Translations under genes and position numbers: made by a program
NCBI RefSeq assembly: GCF_003429105.1
Contig: NZ_QVTD01000008.1
Span: forward strand, 168,869 to 232,868
Reading direction: 5' to 3'
Length of the DNA: 64,000 nucleotides
DNA from: Peribacillus glennii
GTDB lineage: Bacteria; Bacillota; Bacilli; Bacillales; DSM-1321
Notes under the pieces: generated by a model
What the model was told of the DNA's origin: nothing
Databases searched by the model: none
What the model saw: only the letters and a program-made list of their open reading frames with translations
In this document: positions 51,401 through 59,323 of the stretch, piece after piece
Numbering within the stretch: the first letter of the stretch is position 1
Layout of the letters: the number at the start of each line of letters is the position of its first letter

Positions 51401-52890
51401 CTTTCCTTAATATAGTCGGCAATATTTTTCCTTTGCGGGTTCAAGGCCGCAAGCGGAGCGTCATGGCCAAGGGAACGGATCGGCTCGACTCCCTTTTCGG
51501 CCATTTGCTCTACGAGCTGGACATGGTCGCGCTCCCAGCCGAATGCTTTATATTGGCCATTGTGGATTCCTGCCGGCTCTGCGGTAACCACAGTCTTTTC
51601 AAAAACAGGAGGATTCAGGCGCACGCGGTCGTTTGAGAGCGTGAAACGCTGGCTGTATCTTTGATACACTTCCTCTTGATAGTTTTGATAATCAAATAGC
51701 TTGATAGAATCTCCTTCCCATTTCAGCCCCACTTTTTCCCCTGGCCCGAGCGGTTTTGGATCGCCTGTATACTCGGAAGAAGGGATAATGCCTGGTTCCG
51801 ATGAAAATAAATAAGAAGTTTTCGTTTCAATATTCCAAAGAGGGCGCAGACCCAATGAATCTACCGAAAATACGGCCTCATCCCCATACCGTGAAATAAT
51901 CCCAGCCGGGCCCTGTGCAAAATGGCCCCATGCCTCACGCAGATAGGTATATAAATTTTGAAGGTGCTCCGGGTAAACTTTCATTTCGTTAATGATGGGC
52001 GGAAATAATAGATCAACTGCTTCAAATAAGGAATAGCCGTGCCTTGCAATGAATGTTTCAATCGTACGGCTTAAATCCTGTGAATCGCTGCCGTCTTTTA
52101 CAAGCGGGACACCTACCATTTTCGCTTCATCGCGTAGCTTGCTGATCGTATTGATTTCCCCGTTATGTCCAAGGACACTGAATGGCTGAACACGGAAAAA
52201 GCTTGATAGAGTGTTGGTTGAATAGCGATTATGCCCGAGTGTCATGGTAGATGCAGCGAGCGGATCCGCAAGGTCCGGGTAATAGTGGGGAAGAATGTCA
52301 CCGGCACCCATCACTTTATATACAGCATGATATTGGCTTAAAGATGCGACGTGAATATTATCGTTTTCTTCAATCGCAGGCGTCAATTCAAACAGGATTT
52401 TCGATAATGCCTTTTGATCGGCAATTTCGGAAGTGCACGCAAATTGCCAAAAAACAGGGTTTTCCTGAATCGCAATCGGCCCAAGTGCTGAAGGATTGTA
52501 AGCCTTGTCACTTTCAAAAAGCAGGGTAAGGCCGTGCTGAAGCAATTTTTCCCTAATCTCAGTTTTCACCGCTTCTGTATCGGTCTTCCTGCTCAGGAAT
52601 AGATGGCCTACAATAAATGTTTCATTGTCGGCGGCAGCAGGATCAATGCCTTCTGCTGTGAGCTTCTTTTTCCAAAGCTCCCTTGGGATATCGATGTGGA
52701 TTCCAACACCATCGCCTTCACCGTTAATAAAACCGGCGCGGTGGTTCATTTTGACTAGAGCATCGATGCAGGAAAAAATATTTTCCCTTGTCGGGATTTT
52801 CTTTTTTTCAATACAGGCCACGATGCCGCATGCGTCATGCTCCTGTTTATAGAATTGTTCAAATAAGCTTGGGCTCCATTGTTTTGTCAT
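48418..52890 (-). CDS. gltB: Glutamate synthase, large (alpha) subunit type
   Basis: This 1490-residue enzyme has an N-terminal class II glutaminase domain (EQEHDACGIVACIEKK, where Cys22 would become the N-terminal nucleophile after removal of the propeptide), a central domain, and an FMN-binding synthase barrel (GEGGHLPGSKVTAKIAEARN, LSGFDGGTGAARIHA). The 3Fe-4S motif GCTTCRGCHLDTCHVG and a C-terminal beta-helix complete it. It makes glutamate from glutamine and 2-oxoglutarate. No small (GltD) subunit gene adjoins it, so electrons may come from ferredoxin or a distant partner. The nearest good ribosome binding site is about 40 bp upstream; only a weak GGAT lies close to ATG 52890. Confidence 0.9.
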   Translation of the reverse strand: MTKQWSPSLFEQFYKQEHDACGIVACIEKKKIPTRENIFSCIDALVKMNHRAGFINGEGDGVGIHIDIPRELWKKKLTAEGIDPAAADNETFIVGHLFLSRKTDTEAVKTEIREKLLQHGLTLLFESDKAYNPSALGPIAIQENPVFWQFACTSEIADQKALSKILFELTPAIEENDNIHVASLSQYHAVYKVMGAGDILPHYYPDLADPLAASTMTLGHNRYSTNTLSSFFRVQPFSVLGHNGEINTISKLRDEAKMVGVPLVKDGSDSQDLSRTIETFIARHGYSLFEAVDLLFPPIINEMKVYPEHLQNLYTYLREAWGHFAQGPAGIISRYGDEAVFSVDSLGLRPLWNIETKTSYLFSSEPGIIPSSEYTGDPKPLGPGEKVGLKWEGDSIKLFDYQNYQEEVYQRYSQRFTLSNDRVRLNPPVFEKTVVTAEPAGIHNGQYKAFGWERDHVQLVEQMAEKGVEPIRSLGHDAPLAALNPQRKNIADYIKESVAVVTNPAIDRDRETEHFSTRTIVGKRPALFGKEKAGRVTELLTPILIEGAIGIECKDSLSQPSYDQFVAHFGDQQLTHIISATFTETESIKEALDRLAREAISAVDAGKTLIILDDADAHQNGNLWMDPHLVVSAVDQALVLTGKRRDCSLLLRSAAIRSLHDIVVAYGLGSNLINPYYMFLSLSNETAVPAINLYNALTKGLEKVISTIGIHELRGYGRLFSSIGLNEEIGTYLNVVNFFGGSGLTHNFEQLKEDAKQRSIDYNNDKERIGKTFNLFPRIWKAIGDVASSGDYTSYGEKITEQEEANPTTIRHLTSLTKTDDPLPNHEVDISVGDHSLPFVIASMSFGSQNETAFRAYAEAADRLNMVSMNGEGGEIKDMLGKYPRTRGQQIASGRFGVNAELLNSSNLLEIKIGQGAKPGEGGHLPGSKVTAKIAEARNATIGSDLISPSNNHDIYSIEDLAQMIHELKTANDKAKVAVKVPVVPNIGTIAVGIAKAGADIITLSGFDGGTGAARIHALQHVGLPVEIGVKAAHNALLEAGIRQNVEIWADGGLKSALDVMKVMLLGANRVGFGTLSMIAVGCTTCRGCHLDTCHVGIATQIESEAQAKEHGLRRFVPRQFDLAVQGLMNMFHAFGNELKALTASLGARSLQDIVGRSDLLVQDKGKELLDLTYLLKTLDIGQFSNKEAAASLSQGAMQVAVGAEYLDSRVDELNESRAYSSITSDQRVLGSRVSCHRVRGRLDGSYKKLPPVHLQYKDGSIPGNGLGAYNSEGIEISVNGGAQDGAGKTSIGGNILIFKSPGKDGKFYNGSVGKGFGYGAQHGLLVAQGDADARAGIRLSGADMIIGGQLKQPLPENETGNLAVHSNIKGFAFEYMTNGRGLVLGDPGPWICAGMTGGAVYLRHQPEAGLTKEAIERRIAKGAKVSIKPLSTTGVKDVGELLGKYVSLLKEQGQTEEASSLEQLLSNPEQHFLQIIPVKEQADPSVSTE

Positions 52891-53049
52891 TTTATCCGGC
52901 GGTTAATAAGGGTGCACCTTATTGCTGCCTCCACCTCCTAATGGTTGGTACATGATCTAAGAGTTTTTGCCGAGAGGAAGAACATTGATTATAATGCTGG
53001 GGTTGAGTTTCAAAAAAATGAGAATGAAGAAAATCTTGTTGATATAATT

Positions 53050-53083
53050 TTCCGAATAGTAACAATATATTACCATTTCAGAA
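53050..53083. promoter_or_regulatory. Imperfect palindrome upstream of the glutamate synthase gene
   Basis: TTCCGAATAGTAAC and the complementary ATTACCATTTCAGAA arm form a long imperfect palindrome in AT-rich DNA 160-195 bp upstream of the gene. It could be an operator for a nitrogen regulator, but it does not match TnrA or GltC boxes well. Confidence 0.35.
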
Positions 53084-53163
53084 TACTAAAATCAATTATT
53101 TATACAGAAAGTTGGATAGGATGAGACATGCCGGAGAAGGATTTAACAGCATAGACATAATAT

Positions 53164-53177
53164 TGAAAACGCTTCCA
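53164..53177. promoter_or_regulatory. Probable cre site between gsaB and the glutamate synthase gene
   Basis: TGAAAACGCTTCCA matches TGWAANCGNTNWCA except at one position. An adjoining palindrome CACAATAATTGTTGTG lies at 53176-53191. CcpA control of glutamate synthesis is known in Bacillus, so the location is reasonable. Confidence 0.5.
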
Positions 53178-53189
53178 CAATAATTGTTG

Positions 53190-53224
53190 TGAAAAAACCC
53201 CGGGAAGATGAGGGCCTCCCGGGA
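53190..53224 (-). terminator. Intrinsic terminator of gsaB
   Basis: On the minus strand CCCGGGA (53217-53223) pairs with TCCCGGG (53198-53204), and a GTTTTTTC tract follows. Confidence 0.85.
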
Positions 53225-53243
53225 GTGTATATTCATTGAATTT

Positions 53244-54551
53244 TTATGCGGTTACCGATGGCGATCCTAAAGCCTTAAATGAATGTTCAACAGCGATTAG
53301 AGATTGATAGATGTCCTCTTCGGTATGGGCAATGGTTAGGAACCAAGCTTCATATTTCGAAGGGGCAAGATTGATTCCCTGGTTGAGCATTAGCTTAAAG
53401 AATTTGGCGAACAAATCGCCGTCCGTATCTTCGGCCTGTTCGTAGTTTTCCACTTTTTCAGTTGTAAAGTAAATTGTCAGGGCTCCTTTTAAGCGATTTA
53501 CAGTAACCGGAACGTTATATTGCTCGGCTGCTTTAAGGATTCCTTTTTCGAGAATGGCCCCCAACCGGTCCATTTCTTCATACACGCCGTCCTGCTTCAG
53601 AATCTCAAGGCAAGCAATTCCGGAGAGGATGGACGCGGGATTTCCGGCCATTGTGCCAGCCTGGTAAGCAGGCCCCAGCGGCGCAACGGTTTCCATGATT
53701 TCCTTTTTACCGCCATAAGCACCAATTGGAAGGCCTCCGCCGATAATTTTGCCGAGGGCTGTCAAGTCGGGCTGAATTCCGAGCAAATCCTGTGCTCCGC
53801 CGTACATAAAACGGAATGCGGTGATGACCTCGTCGAAGATCACAAGTGAGCCGGCTTCATGGGTCAGTTCAACAACGGATTCAAGGAATCCCGGATTTGG
53901 TTCGACAATCCCAAAGTTACCTACGATCGGCTCGACAAGGACAGCTGCAATTTGGTCTCCCCATTTTGCCAGGGCTTCCTTAAATGGCTCGATATCATTG
54001 AAAGGGACCGTGATCACTTCCTGCGCGATGCTTTTTGGGACCCCTGCTGAATCGGGTGTACCCAATGTAGACGGGCCTGATCCTGCAGCGACGAGAACCA
54101 AGTCTGAGTGGCCATGGTAGCAGCCTGCAAATTTAATCACTTTGTCCCGCCCGGTGTATGCCCTGGCTACACGTATCGTAGTCATTACCGCTTCAGTTCC
54201 TGAATTTACAAACCGGACTTTGTCCATGAACGGCATGGCTTCTTTCAGCATCTTAGCAAACTTTACTTCATGCGGGGTGGGTGTTCCATAAAGAACCCCG
54301 GTCTGGGCTGCCCGCGTGATCGCCTCCGTAATATGGGGGTGTGCATGGCCCGTGATGATCGGCCCATACGCCGCCAGGTAATCGATATATTTGTTTCCAT
54401 CCACATCCCAGAAATAGGCGCCTTCCGCGCGTTCCATCACAACCGGTGAACCGCCTCCTACCGCCTTGTACGAGCGGGAAGGGCTGTTGACGCCGCCAAC
54501 GATATGTTCTAAAGCTTCCCTATGTAAAGTCTCTGAATTCGTAAACTTCAT
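53244..54551 (-). CDS. gsaB: Glutamate-1-semialdehyde 2,1-aminomutase
   Basis: This 435-residue PLP enzyme of tetrapyrrole synthesis converts glutamate-1-semialdehyde to 5-aminolevulinate. Motifs are [19 protein letters not shown] at the N-terminus, [41 protein letters not shown], and the PLP lysine in [18 protein letters not shown]. It corresponds to the second GSAM (GsaB/YgaM) of Bacillus, not the hem-operon copy, judged by location. The start follows GGAGGCAATGCAAT at normal distance. Confidence 0.92.
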   Translation of the reverse strand: MKFTNSETLHREALEHIVGGVNSPSRSYKAVGGGSPVVMERAEGAYFWDVDGNKYIDYLAAYGPIITGHAHPHITEAITRAAQTGVLYGTPTPHEVKFAKMLKEAMPFMDKVRFVNSGTEAVMTTIRVARAYTGRDKVIKFAGCYHGHSDLVLVAAGSGPSTLGTPDSAGVPKSIAQEVITVPFNDIEPFKEALAKWGDQIAAVLVEPIVGNFGIVEPNPGFLESVVELTHEAGSLVIFDEVITAFRFMYGGAQDLLGIQPDLTALGKIIGGGLPIGAYGGKKEIMETVAPLGPAYQAGTMAGNPASILSGIACLEILKQDGVYEEMDRLGAILEKGILKAAEQYNVPVTVNRLKGALTIYFTTEKVENYEQAEDTDGDLFAKFFKLMLNQGINLAPSKYEAWFLTIAHTEEDIYQSLIAVEHSFKALGSPSVTA

Positions 54552-54719
54552 ATTGCATTGCCTCCTATAAATCCTGCAAAATCACCAACATCCATTCTAC
54601 CATCTTTTTAATGAAAAATCCGTATAAGGGGATTCGGGCATGCATATGGATTGTGTTCATGCCTATGATTGGATAAACTGTTTTCTTAGGGCAAGAAGAG
54701 TCTATGGAGGAATCGATGA

Positions 54720-55745
54720 ATGAGCAATGCAATCGAAGTAAAGCAGCTCCGCAAGGAATTTAAAGTATTTTCAAGCCGCTCCGGATTAAAGGGTGCGTTT
54801 CGTGATTTGCTTACGAGAAAATATAAAGTCGTCCCGGCGGTAAATGATATAAATTTTACCGTAAAACAGGGGGAAATGGTTGCCTATATTGGGGAAAACG
54901 GGGCAGGGAAATCAACGACAATCAAAATGCTGACAGGCATCCTGACTCCCACCTCAGGAAGTGTCAGGGTGAATGGCATGGATCCTCACCGAGAAAGGGA
55001 AAAATTCGCCCGCACGATCGGCGTTGTTTTCGGGCAGCGTTCGCAACTATGGTGGGATATTGCCGTCCAGGAATCATTCCGGCTTCTGAAAAAGGTTTAT
55101 AAGGTGCCGGATGAACAATATAACGAACATATGGCACATATTATCGAAACTCTTGATATCGGCCCGCTCCTTGATAAGCCGGTCCGCAAACTGTCGCTTG
55201 GGCAGCGCATGAGGTGTGAGCTTGCCGCGGCGTTAATCCATAATCCGCCCCTTTTGTTTCTTGATGAACCAACCATCGGTCTTGACGTGCTAGTGAAAGT
55301 GAAAATCCGCCAGTTTTTAAAGGACATTAATCAAAAATATAATACAACCATCCTGCTGACAACCCATGACCTTGCGGATATCGAGGCAGTGTGCGACAGG
55401 GTGGTCATGCTTGATGAAGGGAAAATCATCTACGACGGCGGATTGCAGAGCCTCAAAAATAATTGGGCGGAAGAAAAGGAAATCCATTTTCAGTTCCTGG
55501 AGGAAGTGCGGTTATCACAATTGGAGTCGTTGCCCCTATTGTTTGAGACGAGCTGGGATTACGATGAAAAAAATCAAACCTTTATCGCTTATATAAAAGA
55601 AGAAAGCGATAATATCTCACAGTTAATTTCAGCGGTTGTTTCCCATTTTAAAATTAAGGATGTAAATATATTGGAGACATCAATCGAGGAAATTGTCCGA
55701 AACATTTATGAACAAGGTATTTCTACTGCAGTGCGTGGAGTATGA
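54720..55745 (+). CDS. ABC-2 type exporter, ATP-binding subunit
   Basis: This 341-residue ATPase has Walker A GENGAGKST, Q-loop VFGQRSQLWWD, a signature variant LSLGQRMRCELAAAL, Walker B LLFLDEPTIGLD, and an H-loop TTHDLAD. A C-terminal regulatory extension (about 240-340) is also present. The FGQRSQLWWD and LGQRMR variants are typical of the ATPase partnered with DUF990-type permeases (viologen-exporter group). It works with the two membrane proteins encoded at 55919 and 56715. The start follows GGAGG at 9 bp. Confidence 0.9.
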   Translation: MSNAIEVKQLRKEFKVFSSRSGLKGAFRDLLTRKYKVVPAVNDINFTVKQGEMVAYIGENGAGKSTTIKMLTGILTPTSGSVRVNGMDPHREREKFARTIGVVFGQRSQLWWDIAVQESFRLLKKVYKVPDEQYNEHMAHIIETLDIGPLLDKPVRKLSLGQRMRCELAAALIHNPPLLFLDEPTIGLDVLVKVKIRQFLKDINQKYNTTILLTTHDLADIEAVCDRVVMLDEGKIIYDGGLQSLKNNWAEEKEIHFQFLEEVRLSQLESLPLLFETSWDYDEKNQTFIAYIKEESDNISQLISAVVSHFKIKDVNILETSIEEIVRNIYEQGISTAVRGV

Positions 55746-55760
55746 GCATGGAATCGGGTT

Positions 55761-55874
55761 TCGCTTAATTAATGAATTTTTTTGCTTGATTGCAGTGACG
55801 AAGCGCTCAATTCATATTTTTTCGCTTAATTATTTTTATTATTGGTGTGAATTCAAACATTTACCGCTTAAATT
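55761..55874. repeat. Array C: word CGCTTAATT recurring every ~20-21 bp
   Basis: The words TCGCTTAATT (55761), TTGCTTGATT (55782), GCGCTCAATT (55803), TCGCTTAATT (55822), GGTGTGAATT (about 55843) and CCGCTTAAATT (55864) step by 19-21 bp. The array fills nearly the whole gap between the exporter ATPase gene and its first permease gene, inside what should be one operon. Confidence 0.72.
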
Positions 55875-55918
55875 ATGTAAAGATACAATCGTGATTAGAT
55901 AAGCAAGGAGAGAAGGCC

Positions 55919-56710
55919 ATGGGAAAATATCTCGAAATGATCCGCATCCGGTTTTTAATGATGTTGGCCTACCGAACGGATTACTATACTGGAATCTTAA
56001 TTTACAGCATCAATATCGGGGCTTACTATTTCCTGTGGAAAGCCATTTATGGCGAAAAGGGTTCGATCGAAGGATTATCGATCATGCAAATGACGACATA
56101 TGTAACGATTGCTTGGATGGCCCGGGCTTTTTACTTTAATAATATCGACCGGGAAATCGCTGTTGATATCAAAGAAGGAAAGGTTGCCGTAGAATTAATC
56201 AGGCCTTATAACTATCTGGGGATGAAAACGATGCAGGGGCTCGGGGAAGGTATTTTCCGTTTCTTTTTCTTCTCGATTCCGGGCATGGTGCTGGTTTCGT
56301 TTATCTTTCCTGTTGATATTCCGAATGAACCGGCCTTATGGGGCTATTTTGGAGTATCATTGCTCTTTAGCTTCATCATCAATACGCAAATCAACCTGCT
56401 GACAGGCATCACTACATTTTTCTTCTATAATAATGCCGGCTTGATAAGGGCTAAAAGGGTGGTCATTGACCTTTTTTCAGGTTTGCTTTTGCCGATCAGC
56501 TTCTACCCGTTTTGGGCACAGGAGATTATGAAGTATCTGCCCTTTCAAGGAATCAGTTATATCCCAAGCATGATTTTCACAAATGGATTCGAGCATGCTG
56601 ACATCCTGCGAGCCTTGTTGCAGCAAGCTATCTGGGTGCTGGTTTTACTGATCCCAATCCAATTCCTTTGGATCGTGGCTAAAAAGCAGCTCATTATTCA
56701 GGGAGGTTGA
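55919..56710 (+). CDS. ABC-2 type exporter permease 1 (DUF990-like)
   Basis: This 263-residue integral membrane protein has six predicted helices (about 20-40, 55-75, 105-130, 140-165, 170-195, 230-255). The N-terminal GKYLEMIRIRFLMMLAYRTD and an FYFNNIDREIAVDIKEGKVA then LIRPYNYLG cytoplasmic loop are typical of this permease group. It would form the channel with the next gene product and be powered by the ATPase of 54720. The start follows AAGGAGAG. Confidence 0.85.
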   Translation: MGKYLEMIRIRFLMMLAYRTDYYTGILIYSINIGAYYFLWKAIYGEKGSIEGLSIMQMTTYVTIAWMARAFYFNNIDREIAVDIKEGKVAVELIRPYNYLGMKTMQGLGEGIFRFFFFSIPGMVLVSFIFPVDIPNEPALWGYFGVSLLFSFIINTQINLLTGITTFFFYNNAGLIRAKRVVIDLFSGLLLPISFYPFWAQEIMKYLPFQGISYIPSMIFTNGFEHADILRALLQQAIWVLVLLIPIQFLWIVAKKQLIIQGG

Positions 56711-56714
56711 TGCT

Positions 56715-57500
56715 GTGTTTTATGTATCGATGTTTTTTCAATATATGGGCCAGTATATGAAAACCCGGCTTCAATACCGGGCCGACCTTGTTGTCGAAAT
56801 ACTGTCCGATTTGCTGAACCAGGCTGTCAATCTGGTGTTTATACTGGTCGTGTTCGGCCACACACAGCTTCTTGCAGGGTGGAGCAAGGATGAAATTATT
56901 TTTATTTACGGATTTTTCTTAGTGCCTTATGCGATTTTTTCTTCTTTTTTTAACATTTGGGACTTTAATGACCGTTACATAGTTAAGGGAGAAATGGACA
57001 GGATCCTGACGAGGCCGATTCACAGCCTGTTCCAGATCATCCTCGAACGGATCGAATTGGAATCCCTTTTCGGTGCGGTGACTGGACTTATTGTCATTTT
57101 TTATGCGGGATCTTCGATAGGGCTGGAGATTGCCTGGTATGATCCGATCTTGTTTATTGTATTTGCCATAGGCGGTGCACTGGCATACGGTGCAATCTTT
57201 ATTGCAATCGCGAGCATCGGATTTTGGTCGGACGCAAAAAATTCGATCATGCCGATGATGTACAATATCGGAAATTATGGGCGTTATCCGGTTGATATAT
57301 ATAACAAGGTAATCAGATTCGTGCTCACTTGGATTTTGCCGTTTGCCTTTGTCGGTGTCTATCCCGCGGCCTACTTTTTAGGCAAAAAAGAATGGTATGC
57401 CTTTTCCTTCGCTACTCCAATAATCGGGCTGATCTTCTTTATGATAGCGGTGGTGATTTGGAACCAGGGTGTTAAGAGGTACCGTGGCGCGGGGAATTAA
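56715..57500 (+). CDS. ABC-2 type exporter permease 2 (DUF990-like)
   Basis: This 261-residue paralogue of the preceding permease has YMKTRLQYRADLVVEILSDL at the N-terminus, six predicted helices, and the matching cytoplasmic loop FNDRYIVKGEMDRILTRPIH. The start is GTG 56715, 4 bp after the previous stop and with GGAGG upstream, so translation is coupled. The heterodimeric permease probably exports a small toxic cation or similar compound; the substrate is unknown. Confidence 0.85.
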   Translation: MFYVSMFFQYMGQYMKTRLQYRADLVVEILSDLLNQAVNLVFILVVFGHTQLLAGWSKDEIIFIYGFFLVPYAIFSSFFNIWDFNDRYIVKGEMDRILTRPIHSLFQIILERIELESLFGAVTGLIVIFYAGSSIGLEIAWYDPILFIVFAIGGALAYGAIFIAIASIGFWSDAKNSIMPMMYNIGNYGRYPVDIYNKVIRFVLTWILPFAFVGVYPAAYFLGKKEWYAFSFATPIIGLIFFMIAVVIWNQGVKRYRGAGN

Positions 57501-57523
57501 TGGGCTGGGTGACAGTTATGTGT

Positions 57524-57641
57524 GATGTCAATAAAGAAACTCGAATATCAACAAGTTCATGAAAGATGTCAACAAATGCAACGGGATATCAATAAATTTA
57601 AGTAGGGTTTCAATAAATAAAGCGGAAATAGCAACAAATCT
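57524..57641. repeat. Array D: word ATRTCAAYAAA recurring every ~20-21 bp
   Basis: GATGTCAATAAA (57524), AATATCAACAAG (57544), GATGTCAACAAA (57565), GATATCAATAAA (57585), GGTTTCAATAAA (57606) and AATAGCAACAAA (57627) are spaced 20, 21, 20, 21 and 21 bp. The array lies between the exporter operon and the guanidine riboswitch promoter. Confidence 0.8.
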
Positions 57642-57692
57642 AGAGTCCATATCACAATTTAAAATAAAATATCATTAAATTTCTTTTTTCCC

Positions 57693-57720
57693 TTGATAAA
57701 GTTAGTAAAAGTTGTATAAT
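57693..57720 (+). promoter_or_regulatory. Sigma-A promoter of the guanidine riboswitch unit
   Basis: TTGATA (57693-57698), a 16-bp spacer and TATAAT (57715-57720), placing the transcript start about 35 bp before the aptamer. Confidence 0.75.
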
Positions 57721-57760
57721 GGGCACGAATGCGGCGTCATTAATTAAATATTAAATAGTT

Positions 57761-57890
57761 TTCTAGGGTTCCGCGGCCGCCTGAGCCGGACTGGTCCAAG
57801 AGAAAACGGCAGCTTTTTGCTGTTCCACGGAAGGATAAAAGCCTGGGAGGTATACTGAAGCATGGTATTCTCCCGGGTTATTTTAATTGT
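57761..57890 (+). promoter_or_regulatory. Guanidine-I (ykkC) riboswitch with terminator
   Basis: Conserved ykkC elements are TTCTAGGGTTCCGC (57761), GGACTGGTCCAAGAGAAAAC (57788; consensus CTGGTCCGAGAG), and ACGGAAGGATAAAAGCCTGG (57827) opposite a hairpin loop. The 3' end of the aptamer overlaps a terminator, CCTGGGAG (57842) / CTCCCGGG (57870-57877), followed by TTATTTT. Guanidinium binding should prevent termination and switch on the SMR pair downstream, the classical arrangement for guanidine exporters. Confidence 0.92.
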
Positions 57891-57915
57891 GAGAATGGGA
57901 AGGTGAGTTACCAAA

Positions 57916-58260
57916 GTGAATTCGGATTGGCTGAAGGTTGTCACGGCGGCTTTCTTTGAGGTGCTATGGGTGATTGGATTGAAGCACGCTGATGGGTTTT
58001 GGTCATGGACCGGTACGGTTATTGCGATTATCATAAGTTTTTACGGAATGATCATGGCTGGAAAACGGCTTCCTGCAGGGACGGTTTATGCTGTATTCGT
58101 CGGTTTGGGGACGGCAGGCACGGTGATCTCTGAAATGATAATCTTTGGCGAGCCAGTAAAGCTTTCCAAAATCCTGTTAATATTGCTGCTTTTAGGGGGA
58201 GTGATAGGTTTAAAACTGGTTACAACAGAAGAGAAAAAAGTAGAAGGGGCTGGCCGGTGA
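57916..58260 (+). CDS. ykkC: SMR-family guanidinium exporter subunit (YkkC/Gdx type)
   Basis: This 114-residue four-helix protein of the small multidrug resistance family has the membrane-embedded Glu in [18 protein letters not shown], then [20 protein letters not shown] and a [20 protein letters not shown] helix. The GTG start (57916) follows GGAAGGTG. Control by the ykkC riboswitch identifies the substrate as guanidinium. It overlaps its partner gene. Confidence 0.9.
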   Translation: MNSDWLKVVTAAFFEVLWVIGLKHADGFWSWTGTVIAIIISFYGMIMAGKRLPAGTVYAVFVGLGTAGTVISEMIIFGEPVKLSKILLILLLLGGVIGLKLVTTEEKKVEGAGR

Positions 58261-58574
58261 TGGAATGGGGGGTTTTGATCTTGGCAGGAATTTGCGAGAT
58301 GTTTGGTGTAGCCATGATAAGCAAGTATCATAAAGAAAGGAACTGGCAATCGCTTGTCCTTCTTTCCAGCGGATTCGGGGCCAGTTTTTTGTTTCTTTCC
58401 CTTGCGATGGAATCCTTGCCAATGGGAACCGCTTATGCCATTTGGACTGGAATCGGAGCGTCAGGCGCAGCTATCTGGGGCATGATCCTTAATGGCGAGT
58501 CCAGGGATTGGCGGAGAGTTTTTTTCATTATAATGGTCCTGGGGGCTGCGGTGGGATTAAAACTCGCGGCCTAA
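58260..58574 (+). CDS. ykkD: SMR-family guanidinium exporter subunit (YkkD type)
   Basis: This 104-residue second SMR subunit has EWGVLILAGICEMFGVAMIS with the essential Glu, LSLAMESLPMGTAYAIWTGI, GASGAAIWGMILNGES and a last helix. ATG 58260 shares its A with the previous stop (TGA), so the pair is translationally coupled; GTG 58257 is possible. The two subunits probably insert with opposite topology. Confidence 0.9.
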   Translation: MEWGVLILAGICEMFGVAMISKYHKERNWQSLVLLSSGFGASFLFLSLAMESLPMGTAYAIWTGIGASGAAIWGMILNGESRDWRRVFFIIMVLGAAVGLKLAA

Positions 58575-58706
58575 TCCTGCTCTTTGTTTTGGAAACTTAT
58601 CTGCAAATCCATTTGCCAAAACAACCTTGTAATCGTATTTTTCAAGATGATCTTTTAAGAGTGCAGCAATTTTCGGATCGTCCTCACCAAGATAGATATT
58701 ATACAT
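58557..58706 (-). pseudogene. Response-regulator receiver fragment
   Basis: The minus strand reads MYNIYLGEDDPKIAALLKDH then LEKYDYKVVLAN, the first 32 residues of an OmpR-type receiver domain with the acidic pair EDD, after which similarity is lost. A GGGCGG site stands before the ATG. The phospho-acceptor Asp and the DNA-binding domain are missing. Its tail overlaps the end of ykkD by 18 bp, marking a deletion or insertion junction. Confidence 0.65.
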
Positions 58707-58840
58707 AGTGAAACCGCCCATAATCTACCATTATCTTTTGTGTCCATATCAAACCTTAATTTTTGGTCTTTTCTACATATTAAGGATGGCAGGGGAGTAC
58801 TAATAGGAGTAAACGAGCCTCCCGCGAAAGAAGGTAAAGA

Positions 58841-59260
58841 ATGGTATTCTATCTCCTGATGACACTTATCGTTTATTGTATGGCCATGAGCATACGAACA
58901 ATTTTTATAGAAGAAAAAGGCGAGCAAAAGTTTTCGTTAGAGAATCTCATATGGATTGCAAATCTTTACGGAACAATTTTGATTGGTTTCGCGATGATTT
59001 TTTTACTGTTTGAGCTTAACCATTATGCGGTGATACTCGATAGCGGCATGCGCGTCCCTGACGACTTCTTCAAACAGCTGGAGACATCCTTTTATTTCAG
59101 CGCCATGACGATGTTTTCAGTTGGATACGGTGATGTAAGCCCTATCGGGATAGGGAGGATCATCTCTGCGATAGAGGCTTTTATCGGCTACACCCTACCC
59201 GCGGCGTTTTTGATCCGGACCGTGATAGATTTCGAACAACAAGAACGGAAGGATGTTTGA
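58841..59260 (+). CDS. Small two-helix potassium channel
   Basis: This 139-residue membrane protein has an N-terminal helix (about 1-17), a second helix (about 40-60), a pore loop with selectivity filter TMFSVGYGDVSP and a following inner helix (about 105-130). The filter matches K+-selective channels (T-x-G-Y-G). A short first helix and no RCK domain suggest a minimal channel. The C-terminus FEQQERKDV is short. An AAGAAGG site precedes ATG 58841. Confidence 0.85.
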   Translation: MVFYLLMTLIVYCMAMSIRTIFIEEKGEQKFSLENLIWIANLYGTILIGFAMIFLLFELNHYAVILDSGMRVPDDFFKQLETSFYFSAMTMFSVGYGDVSPIGIGRIISAIEAFIGYTLPAAFLIRTVIDFEQQERKDV

Positions 59261-59323
59261 AGGTTGTTTTTAACGTGATAATTGGGTAGTCTTACCTTGA
59301 AGAAAAGAAATGGGGTGGCCTGA

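Noticed and set aside
55761..57641. CRISPR arrays
   Set aside because: The repeated words are 7-11 bp with 10-14 bp variable gaps, not 24-37 bp exact repeats with unique spacers, and no cas genes are present.
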